The notes below the pieces were generated by a model. The model ran no database searches, was not told the DNA's origin, and worked only from the letters and a program-made list of their open reading frames with translations. Below, one piece after another: positions 45,629-57,019 of a stretch of 64,000 nucleotides of DNA. This DNA comes from Warburgia ugandensis (Eukaryota > Streptophyta > Magnoliopsida > Canellales > Canellaceae). Numbering within the stretch: position 1 is the stretch's first letter; each line of letters begins with the position of its first letter. The DNA lies in the NCBI GenBank assembly GCA_035236585.1, contig CP141130.1, forward strand, positions 77,943,944-78,007,943, in the 5' to 3' direction. The position numbers were made by a program, and so were the translations under genes.

Positions 45629-48600
45629 TACTAGTTTAACAAAATATAAAACAATTTTAAGAAAATCCTGAATCCAAACTTCGTAACTACAACTTTACAC
45701 GTGTTTGGACTGGAATAGCTCATATGCATTTTCAGGGAGATATACGTTGGTTCGGTCCTTTGACATGACAATCCTGATTGTATGATCAATTAACTCTAGT
45801 TTAGAATTCTCTTGGGTAAAGAGGGAAAAGGGAAATGTATACTACTACATTTTGTAAGGCTAAGTCTTGATTGATCTATAAGATAATAGTTTCAGTTAAT
45901 GCAAACATGTCTCTATGTGCAACCAAAGGTTAAGTACTAGATATAGTCTGAAATATTATATAGTCAAACTCATTTGTGCATAAAATCTTGACCCGCTTAG
46001 GTGATCCTAAGTATCCAATTGATGTATTTTTGTTCATTAAATGAGTATGCAGATTTTATTTTTTTTATTTACAGTTTTCAAGTTGTCGATCTAATATCTG
46101 AGAAATTCTGGCACTATATAAATAAAAAAAAATCTAAGAAATTCTGTTGACTCAATTAATTAGTGGTTTTGTGGGGAAATAGATGTTGATCAACAACTTA
46201 GGATCAGTTGGTCATGTTGGAATAGCAGTAGCCCACGCACCATCAAGAGGCACATGAACTAACCGAAAGTTGGACAACGATGTTTCATATGGTTATCTAG
46301 ATAGGCATTGAAAACCAGCTCCATTTTGACAGTAGTATTACTAATAGTACATTAGATATGCATGGAAGGCATTGCTTTAACTTATATCTGGTTTGATGTT
46401 GATATCAGCTTTTAGGTGACATAAAATCTAATTTTATCAGCCCAAAAGTTTCTTAAGATGCCATGAACCTAGTCCAAACTTAAGTTATGCCTTCTTTTTT
46501 TCTTGCCTTTTGAGCGTTGAACCCATGTACAAACCCATGCCCATTTTGAATTGAATAACTTACTAGGTATCACAGGAGAGGCCCTTCTTGTGCCAAACCC
46601 ATGCCCACTTTGAATCGAATAACTTACTAGGTATCGCAGGAGAGGCCCTTCTTGTGCCACTACGATAGAAGCCTAAAAAGCATTTGCCCAACTTAGGATA
46701 GGTATTTGCTGACACAAAATTTGTTTATCAGCTGAATGGTTTCTTATAGGATGCTATGAACCTACCTAATACAAATTTTGGACAGGTGTCAGGCCATAGA
46801 AAATCTGATTCATGTGCTCAAGTTTCTTAGCACACCATGAACCTTGTACTAATTAATTTAAAAAAAAAAATGTATGTATGTATGTATGCTGATACTTGTG
46901 ATATTTATGAATAAAAAAATATTCAAACTTAGAAAGGTGTAGTTGGCAATTACTAGTGACAATCAAAATTATGGAAAATTGTTGCAGCAACATTTATGAT
47001 TTATCAACAAACATTTCAAATTTAGCGAATCTCCATTTATTCACTCATGTTTTGGTTTCTAATAGTCGATCCATATACACTATATTAAAAGAGAAATCCT
47101 ATGGTTGGATATGCATCGAAGATTAAATTTATGGGTTTCCATCCTGCTTCGGCAGCTTATTAAATTGAAATCCTAAAGTTTGATAGGAATAATTAAGATT
47201 AGATTATCACTTTATTCAGTTAAATTCTCTCTCTATTTTTTCTCCTAACCTTTCTAGTTTTCTTTTCAATAACTATCTCAAATACCCACATCTCACTCTT
47301 TAAAAATAGTAAAAATATCTCTCTTAAAAAAAATATAAAAATAAGCACATTAAGAAAGAGAACCCTGATTTATGAAGCAGCCACTGTGCATGCCAATAAC
47401 ATGACCAAAAGAAGAGGTCTATTCACAAACAAAATGAGGAGACCAACTTTAGAGATGAAATGAAACCATATTGTTCATCCAAATTCATGGCAAATGATGG
47501 GTCCCATGCCCAGGTATTAGACAAAGTGGCAGGACCTACACGTACATCAGTCCACATAGGTGCCCCATATATGTAATCAGATTAATTCCAAGAACCTTCT
47601 ACAAACCAAGGACACCTGTTGATTGCCTCATTGAATCCTTACAAAAGTTAACTTAAATCCATTGTTCCCCACCAAAAGGCACCTTTTATATAGCCTTGGA
47701 TACTGTCACCTTTTCCATTAGAAAATCTCATCAAATCCTCTTGGTATCCGCAAGCATTTTTGTCCTTCTAACTACTCACTCCCAAACCCACGTCTCTCAT
47801 TTGTTAACCAATGGTATCAAGTTATGTGGCTTGTTTTAAATTCTTATTTTGTTTCCACCTGTCCTACCTTTATTATAGTCTGGACCATCATTTCCATGAA
47901 GCCTTGATCTAAACTTGATGTTTATGATGCATCAGGTTACATCATCAAAGTGCCCAATGAGAATATTCTACTTGTTTAGACATAAAAGTCCGTTTAAAAT
48001 ATCAAAACTTTACAAAATTTCCTGGCTTAGTCCTTGGTCTCTAAACTTCCATTTGTTTCCCACATTATTCTTACTATCTTCCGATGGAGAAGTCTTTTCA
48101 TGGACGAGTGGCTTGGATCACGGAATATTGAGTCACACGTAATAAAGCTGTATGTAATGCCAAGCACGTATATTTATGAGTGCAGACACCATTTAAAATC
48201 TCCAAGAAAGGAATTCAACTCTGCTTAGGACTGCTACATGGTATATTTGAACATCTTACTTTGTATGGAAAAGTCCCAACCGACCATAACTGCTGTCCAC
48301 TTTGCCAATGCTTTAAACTATTTGTTAGTTAGGCCACAGCATAGATGGGCCAAACAACAAAACTTTCCCCGTTGTTTGTGAAGCTAACCCTTTCATTGAT
48401 CTGGGAAGGCTTTCCAAATGAATGTGCAATTGCTCTTTTTACTTTCTATAGCTAGAGAGCCGTAAGTTGGGGACTCTAAAAGTTGTATGGTAAAGTCGGA
48501 TTTGATGCATGAATCATCTATATCACAGGCTAGCACGGAGTATCTATATAACTGGTTCGCTATACAAATTTCTCTCTGCCTGTACTTTTCACAAGCTCGT

Positions 48601-48716
48601 ATTTTGCGGAAGAGAAATAGAGACTTCCACCATGTAACAGTTCTCCATGCTTATGCCCACGAGTTAGGCTAGTGGGAGGTGGCACTACTTAGAAACTATT
48701 CCTTAATATCAAACAG
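45629..48716. other. Intergenic, no gene recognised
   Basis: About 3.1 kb of AT-rich sequence. It contains a 64-bp tandem duplication (46530-46657), a short TATG microsatellite (about 46870-46888) and a TATA-like motif 'ttttatatagcc' near 47687 with no recognisable gene after it. Open frames are short and unrelated to known families as far as I can tell. Confidence 0.45.
46530..46657. repeat. 64-bp tandem duplication
   Basis: Copies 46530-46593 and 46594-46657 ('caaacccatgcccattttga...') differ at only three or four bases. Confidence 0.95.
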
Positions 48717-48735
48717 ATCGAAAACTTTTATGAGT

Positions 48736-48910
48736 TAAAAGGGGTAGCTCTTGTGCACAAAGCTCTTACTTATGAGGGGTTTGGGAAAGGGGCAGATCAT
48801 AAGGATCTATAGTACGTAGTCTTGTATTTTTGCAAGAGGCTGTTTCCACGCCTTGAACCTGTAACCTCAAAGTCACTGACAACTTTAACATTACGCCAAG
48901 GCTCCCCTTC
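48736..48910 (-). mobile_element. Au-type SINE (copy 7) with 19-bp target duplication
   Basis: Plus strand from 'taaaaggggtagctcttgtgcac' to 'attacgccaaggctccccttc'. It is flanked by 48717-48735 and 48911-48929 (atcgaaaacttttatgagt, one mismatch). The body has lost a short piece around the 'ggtaaggctgc' segment. Confidence 0.95.
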
Positions 48911-48929
48911 ATCGAAAACCTTTATGAGT

Positions 48930-50345
48930 ATGGTTCAAATCAAGGAAATGGGCTTATTGGGAAGAAAGATTGAGAGCAGTCCACGATGCTCTTGCATGTA
49001 ATGCCTATCTTCTGACGTAGTGGGTGGGGCAGCCGGGGCCGCCAACACATAATCATAAGACAATGACTTTCACCTGAGAGAGAGAGTAGAGAAAAGATAC
49101 TTAATCAGTCATCCCTTGACTTGAAACTTATCCTCAGGCGCATGCCGCCTATTGAAAATCGCAATCGGAGCACAAGGTTGCCTTGGTAAGGCTGTCGACA
49201 GCCAACCAGATCAGTGTCAACACAGTCAAGAAGAGCCAAGGAAGAACAGTGCAGATATAATTTCCCCCCTCATAATTTCCTCTTTGAATGCAAGAGGGGC
49301 TTCTTTGGCCTTTCTGCCACTTATTCTTGATAAATGACATACTTCCCTTGAAGGTCGGGGTCAGTAGAATATTTTGAGTGTTCGGGACATGTAGAGACCT
49401 AAACCTGGGGAGATCGTGGGTTCCTTTTTGGACGGCTGTAACTTACAAATTTCCTTTCCTTATCATGTCATGTGATTGCACAGCAGGTGAGAAACGGAGT
49501 AGGGTGGAGCAATTATCATTTCACCTCTATTCATTTAAAGTCAATATACTCGGAATCTGAATACTTCAGAAAGGGGGTCATGATGGGGGCTGATGGACGG
49601 TTTGCCTCTTTGGTATACAAATATGCATGACTTTGTTTAGGAAAGAGGACCACTTCTGTCCATGGACTCCCCTGAATGTAGCTTGCATGCTCATATTGGG
49701 GTAAGTTATGGGAAAATGAAAATACATATTTAGTGTATTTCCATGTTATCTGCAATAAACTCATTGAACGTAATCTCCTACCAATGATCATTGTTTCTCC
49801 CTTTTCTTCTCCTTGATGCTTGTAGTCCTTTTGCCATCTGTTTTGATCTTGATCTCACCGCTAAAAGCACAAATAATGATAGTATACATGCTACTGAAGG
49901 CAGTGCTCAAAGGCATGACTGACGCATATACGCGCGTGCACACAAAGACAGATAGAAAGAGAAGAAAAGAGAATATTACAGAAAAAGAGGAAGGGTTGGA
50001 GAGAAAAACAGGAAGTGATTGCGGATAAGTGAAACATTTTTCTATAGTTTCACAACGTAGACCTTCAAGGAGGATGACAACTGACTCAATCTTGGTTAAC
50101 CTTGTATCAACCTGATCTTTATGGTACACTAAATGTTTGAAATAAGTATAGATCAACCTGATTCAACCTTAAATTGTCTTCTGTCTTGCTAGTTCCTTAA
50201 TTTCCTTCAAATTATTGTCTACCAGTAAATTAACAAAAGGCCCTAAAATTTTGTGTTACCCTTTTTCTCATTGTATTTTCCGAGATCTAAACACAAAGCA
50301 AATAATTTGATGGCGGGCATGAATCCAGTGGATTGTATTCCTTAG
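48930..50345. other. Intergenic; one hydrophobic open frame of unknown status
   Basis: On the minus strand 49340-49149 is open for 63 codons from an ATG and includes one membrane-like segment (TVLPWLFLTVLTLIWLAV). The opposite strand is open over the same stretch, which argues that neither is selected. Nothing else recognisable. Confidence 0.35.
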
Positions 50346-51020
50346 GTGAGGCACAAATATCAGAACATTTCAATGTTTCTTGTTCCCTCTTCAATGGCAT
50401 GGTCCTCTTGGTACTTCCATCATTGCAAATTGTTGAAGAAACCAGTGTCTGAATTAAGCCGTGTCAGTTCAGCGAAAACCATCGAGTTTCAGTTTACCCT
50501 ACTGTTGATAATCACGTCTCCAGTCCTTTTATGTCAGTCTGTTGTGTGTACAGGCTCCACATCAAGATATGAGTTTCAAATGGTTTAGTATTTTTGAGGA
50601 TGATTTACAGGATTCCTAGGCTTTATTTAGTAATAGAACAATGGGAGTTATTTGCATTTTTCAATCCTTTTGTGTTGAAATTAAAATTCAGCTTGGCGTA
50701 GTTGTTCGCGTTTTGGGGTCAGACATTGCCAAAGAATATTTATTCGCATCAGTCTAAATCATAGTTAAATCAGCGTGGCAATCTTTGTAGGACTTTATGA
50801 GCATGTACACCTCAACTGAATGGAATCGTTGAGTGTAAAAATGGCCATCTCCTTGAGGTTGCGAGAAACTTACTAGTTTCATATGAGTGTCCCTAAATTC
50901 TTCTGAAGTGATGCAATTTCCACTGATTGCTTCATCAAACGCCTGCCATCACCATCAGTATAAGACAGTCTCCACAGTCTGTGTTGCTTCATTATTTTTC
51001 AGTGTTTTGTTTGCTCCACG
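50346..51020 (+). pseudogene. Ty1-copia pol relic (pre-integrase and integrase core)
   Basis: With several frameshifts and stops, the plus strand follows a Ty1-copia polyprotein: KKPVSELSRVSSAKTIEF near 50430-50490 (pre-integrase), then the segment GVVVRVLGSDIAKEYLFAS (about 50697-50750), where copia integrases have a catalytic Asp in 'LRSDNA.EY', then CTPQLNGIVECKNGHLLEVA (about 50806-50866), the region of the third catalytic acid in 'TPQQNGIAERKNRHLLE'. No LTRs, gag or reverse transcriptase were identified around it. Old and non-functional. Confidence 0.8.
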
Positions 51021-53007
51021 CCTTTAAATGGCCTTGTTTTGTTAGATTTGTTTACTTCACTAGGTCTCTCTCGAAGAACCAGCATCAACTATAGTTTCAC
51101 AGTTGGGAATGCTCAACACCTATTAACCAACTTGAGGGGAAAGTTAAGAAAATGCACCTTGGAATTATGCATTATGGTATGCTGCATTCTCTTTCATTTA
51201 ATGTTTGCCCTTCATTAAAGATAGTATTGTAAGTTGCAATATTTTCAAGTTATGGGCTTAATAAACTAAGGAGATTCCTTCTTGATGGATATTATGAACT
51301 CCGTAACTCCTTTCTTCATCCTCCATCCTCTCTCTCTTTCTTCTTCTTTCGTTATTTACAAGTAGAAAAACAATATAACTGATATGTTGTGTCTCTTGGG
51401 ATTTATTGTACTAACCAATATATTGGCCAAATTTGTCATTTTCCCCATTAGTCTTCAACCTAATTTCTCATGGATGTATTCCATTTATTACATCAAGTGA
51501 GCTGTAATGAATATTGGCTTTGAGTTAAACAGTAAAAATATGAAGAAAAAGAAAAGTGCAATTGTAATAAACAAAGATGATGGTCAAGAAACTCGATAGT
51601 AAAAAAGAAAATACAACCTCAAAGTGGTAGCAACAGCAACATGAATCGGACCATTTACACCTGCACATATGTTCAGACCAATTTGATTGAAAACATTCAA
51701 CAACCAGAAAAAGCTAAGTATTATAATGCTGAGCAATCAATGGGAACTCACTTGATTAAAAAAGAATGAAAAATAAAAGAAGGAATCTCTGGAATGAATA
51801 AGGTTTAGAGAGGGCCAACGACCAAGATTCCAAAGAAACAATACAAAAGAATTGACTATACCTCTGCTCGAATGAATGTAACTGAAGTATTAAATATTAT
51901 AAAAAACCAAAAAATGCATTACTAGTACCCATATGATCATCTAGCGGATGAGAGTAGTGGAACATGGCCCATCTAATTCAACAACATTGTGAGAAATCTG
52001 GGTTCCCCTTCAGTTACAGCCATTCTTATCATTTAGTGATGGGCTCATGAGAAAAATTAAGGGGCACATATATCACTATGAACAGGTCAAATCATAGAAT
52101 GGTGGCCCCTTTGTACAAAAGTGGGCAACTACACGTTGATATTCTATTTGCAATAAACTAGTGGTGATGGGGGAGATGAATGGCTCCAATCATCAATTTA
52201 CAGGCCAAAAGCTTAGGAACATGGGGAAGCACAAGAAGGTTACATGGGGCAAAGTCTTCATTAGTTCTATAGGAAAAAAGTTTGTTCTATGCCCAAACAT
52301 AACATGTAGAAGGGATGTGGCCTTTTGCTTCCATTGAACCTTTAGTTTTTATGATCTAGGGGAAGCATAAGGTAAACCATATGGTCTTGTTCCCATTCCA
52401 ATATCCTTAACACCAATGTCTACAGAATCCATATGTTTAAGCTTAGTCGAACCTCAATGATTCATGAAGGACCATGCATGTGATTGTGTGTTCAACATTC
52501 CAAAGAAAAAAAAGAAGAAAAAAGAAGAAAGAAACACATGTTCGGACAAGTAGTTATGTTAGTTGAAATCATATTAAAGGGACTAAGCATTTACACATGG
52601 TACATGTGGGTTCAGAGTAGCTTGTTAAAAGAAAGGAAAATTAGCAAATATTTCTAAGATTTCAACTATCGAGCCAACTTTTTCCTCACTTTTCAAAGAA
52701 GCGACTTTTGTAGTTTTGAACCAAATCTCACTTGGCAATTGAGTATTTTGGTAAAAAGGTTTTAATATCCATCTTTTAAGGTCTTAATTTAGAAAAAGAA
52801 TTGTTTTCTTATTTCTTCCCTTTTATCTTTCCCTAGTGGTTGTCCTTGCTCGCCACTATCCATATGTACTTATTATTGCGACAAAATTCTTGTGTGTGCA
52901 AAATCTCATCTACGCATCAATCTCACGATTGTTTATTGGCTGGATCTTCTTGTTTGTCTATATTCATTCTTTATATCACCATCAAATCAAACTACATAAA
53001 GAGACGT

Positions 53008-53008
<1 letters not shown>
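51021..53008. other. Intergenic, no gene recognised
   Basis: AT-rich, no recognisable protein, RNA or repeat ends. More of the copia element may lie in the first few hundred bases but is beyond recognition by eye. Confidence 0.4.

Positions 53009-53091
<83 letters not shown>
53009..53091. repeat. CT microsatellite
   Basis: About 41 CT units, the longest in the window. Confidence 0.98.
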
Positions 53092-53094
<3 letters not shown>

Positions 53095-53267
53095 ATATGG
53101 TACATTGTTGTATTTTCCAAACATTCAGCCAAAGAAAAGGAATTGATTACGTGTATTTTAGGATAATCCAACTACATCCAAATTCTTCATTGTCCACCCA
53201 AGCTCCTATTCTTTTGGTACAAAAAATGAAGTAGATTATTTAGCACACATAACTAAAATGAGAATAG

Positions 53268-53385
53268 AAGGGAACCTTAGTGTAATTATAGAGTTGTTGT
53301 TGTGTGACCTTGAGGTCACCAACTTGATGTGGAAATAGTCTCTTGCAAAATATAAAGTAAGACTCTGTACTATTGACCCTTGTGG
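53268..53385 (+). mobile_element. Au-type SINE (copy 8), cut off by an LTR insertion
   Basis: Head and tRNA-like part ('gaagggaaccttagtgtaatt', 'tgtgaccttgaggtcac'), then 'ctattgacccttgtgg', where the family consensus would go on with 'tccgcccc'. Instead the LTR start TGTGAAAACCCC begins at 53386. The missing SINE 3' part was not found after the LTR. Confidence 0.85.
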
Positions 53386-54392
53386 TGTGAAAACCCCAAT
53401 TTTTCTGAAATTATTTAGAATTAATTAGAATTTTTACGAAAATTGAGGTAGAATATTATGTTTAATATAATATTATTTTCTAAAAAGAATCAGGTCTTGA
53501 AACATAGATATTTGGAATCATTCATGAGAAACCAGTCAGAATGACTGTAAGCAAGCTGAAATCTGAGCTCGGGTGAAAAATCCCTACTTTTTTTAATTTT
53601 ATGAATTTACATTTACCCATAAGGGTAAAATGGCCATTTCGCTTTTGTGTGGGGTTCACAAAAGTTAAGTGAGCTGGTGGACAGCCAGATCAGGGAATAT
53701 CAATGATGAAGAATAAATATGATGAGGAATATGCTTTTAATTTTATAAGAAAAGTAGAAAATTATTTAAAATAAAAATAATGCAAAAAATAGCCCTATAA
53801 ACACTCCTCCTACAGACTGCACGAAATTGCACAGATTCCCAAGACTCTCCCACTCTCCCTCTCTCTTTCCTCCTCTTTCTCTTTCTCTTTCTCTCTCTTT
53901 TTCCTTTTTCTTTCTTTTCTTTTTCTCTCTCCTCTCTTTCCAGCAGAAGTGGCGGTCCCCACAAACGCCTGGCCCAAGAACCAGCCTGTTCCAGGCGGGC
54001 ACGTCCGGGGACGCGCCTTCCACCCAATGTATGCAACGAACAGGCCAGTTAGGATTTTTTTTTTCTTGACCAGTAGCTCCTTCATGGATCTTCCTCCTCT
54101 GGCACCGAAAAGACTCCAGGAGACCTGGAATCCATTTCCTCTCACTCCCCTCTTCAAAACCCCTCTCCCATTTCTCTTCCCCGGCATCAACAAGCACTTC
54201 GGCGACAAACATTTACAGAAACCCCACCCATTCGGCGAGGGCTTCAAAAATTTGGCAAGAAACCTCTTCTTCGGCTATCCTTTCTACTCCAAATCGGATT
54301 CAGGTAGGTCTTCAGCATCTCCTCTTCAAAAACCCCATGTTTTTCGGCAAAATCACCGTTGAAATTGGTTCACCGGCGATTGGATCACTGGT
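53386..54392 (+). mobile_element. Long LTR (family of 5958-10789), left half
   Basis: Starts TGTGAAAACCCCAATTTTT. The U3-like part has the TATA box CTATAAAC (53795-53802), 409 bases in, followed by a pyrimidine-rich leader (53851-53942), as in the copies at 10789 (minus) and 62134. 'gtaagcaagctgaaatctgagctcgggtgaaaaatcc' matches 62307-62342. It is broken at 54392 by another LTR and continues at 57020. KR-rich open frames on the minus strand come from the CT tract and are not genes. Confidence 0.75.
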
Positions 54393-57019
54393 TGTGATGA
54401 CCCGGGTTTTTATATGATGCAATTTTGATAAAAAGGCGAGATCTCTTGTTTTATAAGTATGAAATGCATGAAAATCTTTTTGTTTTAGAAAACAATCTTT
54501 CATAAAAACCCCAAGTGTCAAAACACATTCTCAAATTATCTAGCCATGGCAAAGTTTTAAATCAATATTATTCCCAAGAAAGTGTTAGTCACAACCTCAA
54601 CTATTAGAGAGTTACTACAATCAAGTAACATTGAAAGATAAAGTAGGGGTTTACTTACTTGCACTTAGTCTGGGTGTCTACTATCACAAGCATTCCTTGC
54701 CTTTAAGTATTTACTTTGTATCTGAAAAATGTTAAGGATTGGGTGAGTATATACTATACTCAGTAGGAGCCTATCACTACTAGTTTTATGATGCATGAGA
54801 TGTTTTAAAATCATATGCTCTTTCAAAACATGTGTATGTCTGAATACTCAAGTTCAACATCGATGTTAAAATCCATTGTCAAACTGAAATACTAACGACT
54901 TAAAGGATTACATAATCCAAAATCGAAAGTATCATATATATATCATAACATTATGATATGCATAAGATGCTTCATTGAATCCAACTAATGGGTATTTAGT
55001 ATGGTATGGTCGACCAACCTTATATCATGCCATATGCAATGCACATAAGTCTACAAAACCATAGGGTCCCACTATGCCCATGACCTCACCGCCGTGTGGT
55101 CCCCGGGTACCTAGGGACACAGGATCATATACCTCCACAGGGCATATGACACTTATTCGTCATAAATCATGCAATTTATGCAATCGGTTGCAAAACGTGC
55201 ATACAATGCATAAAATCTGCTCATGCTAGTATTGCATTCAAAGTCATAACCCTGCCTAGAAGCCTGACAACCTAGAAGCCTGATAGCCTAAAAGCCTTGT
55301 CAGCTTTCTCTGGCCCGCCCTCATCGGCTCGCCCTCATTCCCCCTCCCTCATCGGTCAAGGCTACACTTATCATGCAATCTATGCATGTAGCACATGTCT
55401 TGGTAATACATGCACAATGTATTTTTCAAAACCTGTCCTCTTTGGGTCCCTCACAACTACCTACCCAGCGTCTTTTGGTAACCCTCAAGGACATGCAGTC
55501 TTTCAAAAACTCAATGTTTCACAAATCATACAATGTATGCAATTATTTGCAAAACATATCTATGCATAATGTATATGCAATTATTTACAAAACATGTCTA
55601 TGCATAAAGCATTTATCACATGTATGCTGAATTAAGTCATGCTAAACAAGTCATATACTTAAAACATGTATTCTCAAAACAATCATGGTTCTTTAAAAAA
55701 GTCTAGTAGCGATAGAGCACCTACCTGGCTAGGTCGTGCTAACCCCTTTGTCCTCGTATGCTGCTGAACATGGTTTGGGGAATCAAGGTTAGTTTGGCCT
55801 ATCTTTTATAGGTTTTAGAGTAGTTGGTCTTATTACTTAGCCATTAGGGGTCCATCCTTATGCCTATGGGTGTCTTAAGGTCCTAATTGGGCTTTGGTAT
55901 CTTCAGTTTTTCAAAGGTCTAGCGGCCACGCGCCACCATCCTATTCTAAGGTTCACACCCACCTTTGATTGGGCCTTGATCATGGATTTTATAGTTTGGG
56001 TGTGTCCGTGTTGTCGACACGGACACAACGCCATTTGCGGCGCCTCAATCGGAGCTCTAGATCTCAAGTTATAAGCGTTTTAGTGTCATACGTACATAAT
56101 GGCCTTAAGAGTGAAAAGGCAGAATGCTAGCGCGCTGCGCGTCAGTGGCATGCACCCGCCTTTTCTTAAGGAGCGAAAAATCCTAAAACGCTAGCGCACT
56201 GCGCATTTACAGACGCGCCAGATTTCCCACCTGTCTTTCCCTTTTGCGGGCACGTCCCCGGACGTGCTCGTTTGGTTTTTTCCAAACGCAGTCGACGTGT
56301 TATGTTCCGGCTGGAATGTTTAAATAAGTTGGGGGACTGGGGCGTCTTCAGGACACCCTGGTTCAACCTTGTCGAACCAGTGCGGCCTAGGGAACGTCCC
56401 TGGGTCCTTGGTGACTCTCCAGGGCTCTATTTTGCATGATTTTTCATGCAAAAACTTAGGGAAACTAAGCCTAGGACTATTGTGAAAACAGGTTTTGAGG
56501 GATCTTGAGCATACCTGGCTCGTTGCTAGGTTTTTCTCCTCATTTTCCATCTAGGTTGCTTCTCCAAAACAGGTTTTCTTCAAGCTTTTGGGCTGCCATT
56601 AGAGGCGCCCAAGAGCTCTATTTATAGAGCTATAAGAGGGTTCTGGAGGGGGCTCTCACCGCCCTTGAATGGCGGCGGAGAAACCTCCAGAATGGCGGCT
56701 CTAAGGGGTTGAAGATGAAGGGTGCCCGTATCAAAACTGGCCCCTGTGTTTTACAGGCTAAATCCTTTTTTTGTAAAAATTACAGTTTTGCCCTTGAACT
56801 TCAAAGGGTCATAACTTGCTCATTTTGACTCTGTTTTGGGTGATTTTAGTCTTGTTGGATTCCTTTTTCTGAGATGCACCTAACGGTATCATTTTTAGGA
56901 CCAAATTTATGGGTTCATTCAAGGTGAATAGTGAAACGACCAAAATACCCTTATCTTCAAAAACTGAACTTTTCATTGCTAACTTGGGATTTTAATATTG
57001 CAAAATTGGAGTCATTATA
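54393..57019 (-). mobile_element. LTR (family of 11366-14338) nested in a longer LTR
   Basis: The plus-strand start TGTGATGACCCGGG and end ...GGAGTCATTATA align with the ends of the solo LTR at 11366-14338, and internal blocks match in the same order (54640-54660, 55200-55250, 56730-56830 with 11640, 12505, 14055). The sense strand is minus: a TATA box (minus CTATAAATAGAGC, about 56620-56640) lies about 390 bases from the minus-sense start. The flanks CTGGT (54388-54392) and CCGAT (57020-57024) could be a decayed 5-bp duplication of CCGGT. No internal region, so solo LTR. The right half of the host LTR resumes at 57020. Confidence 0.75.

Noticed and set aside
53743-54362. Overlapping 97-148 codon frames, one strand Lys/Arg-rich
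   Set aside because: They come from the pyrimidine-rich leader inside a long LTR; no protein similarity and the reading is not kept in the sister copies at 10210-10320 and 62820-62860.
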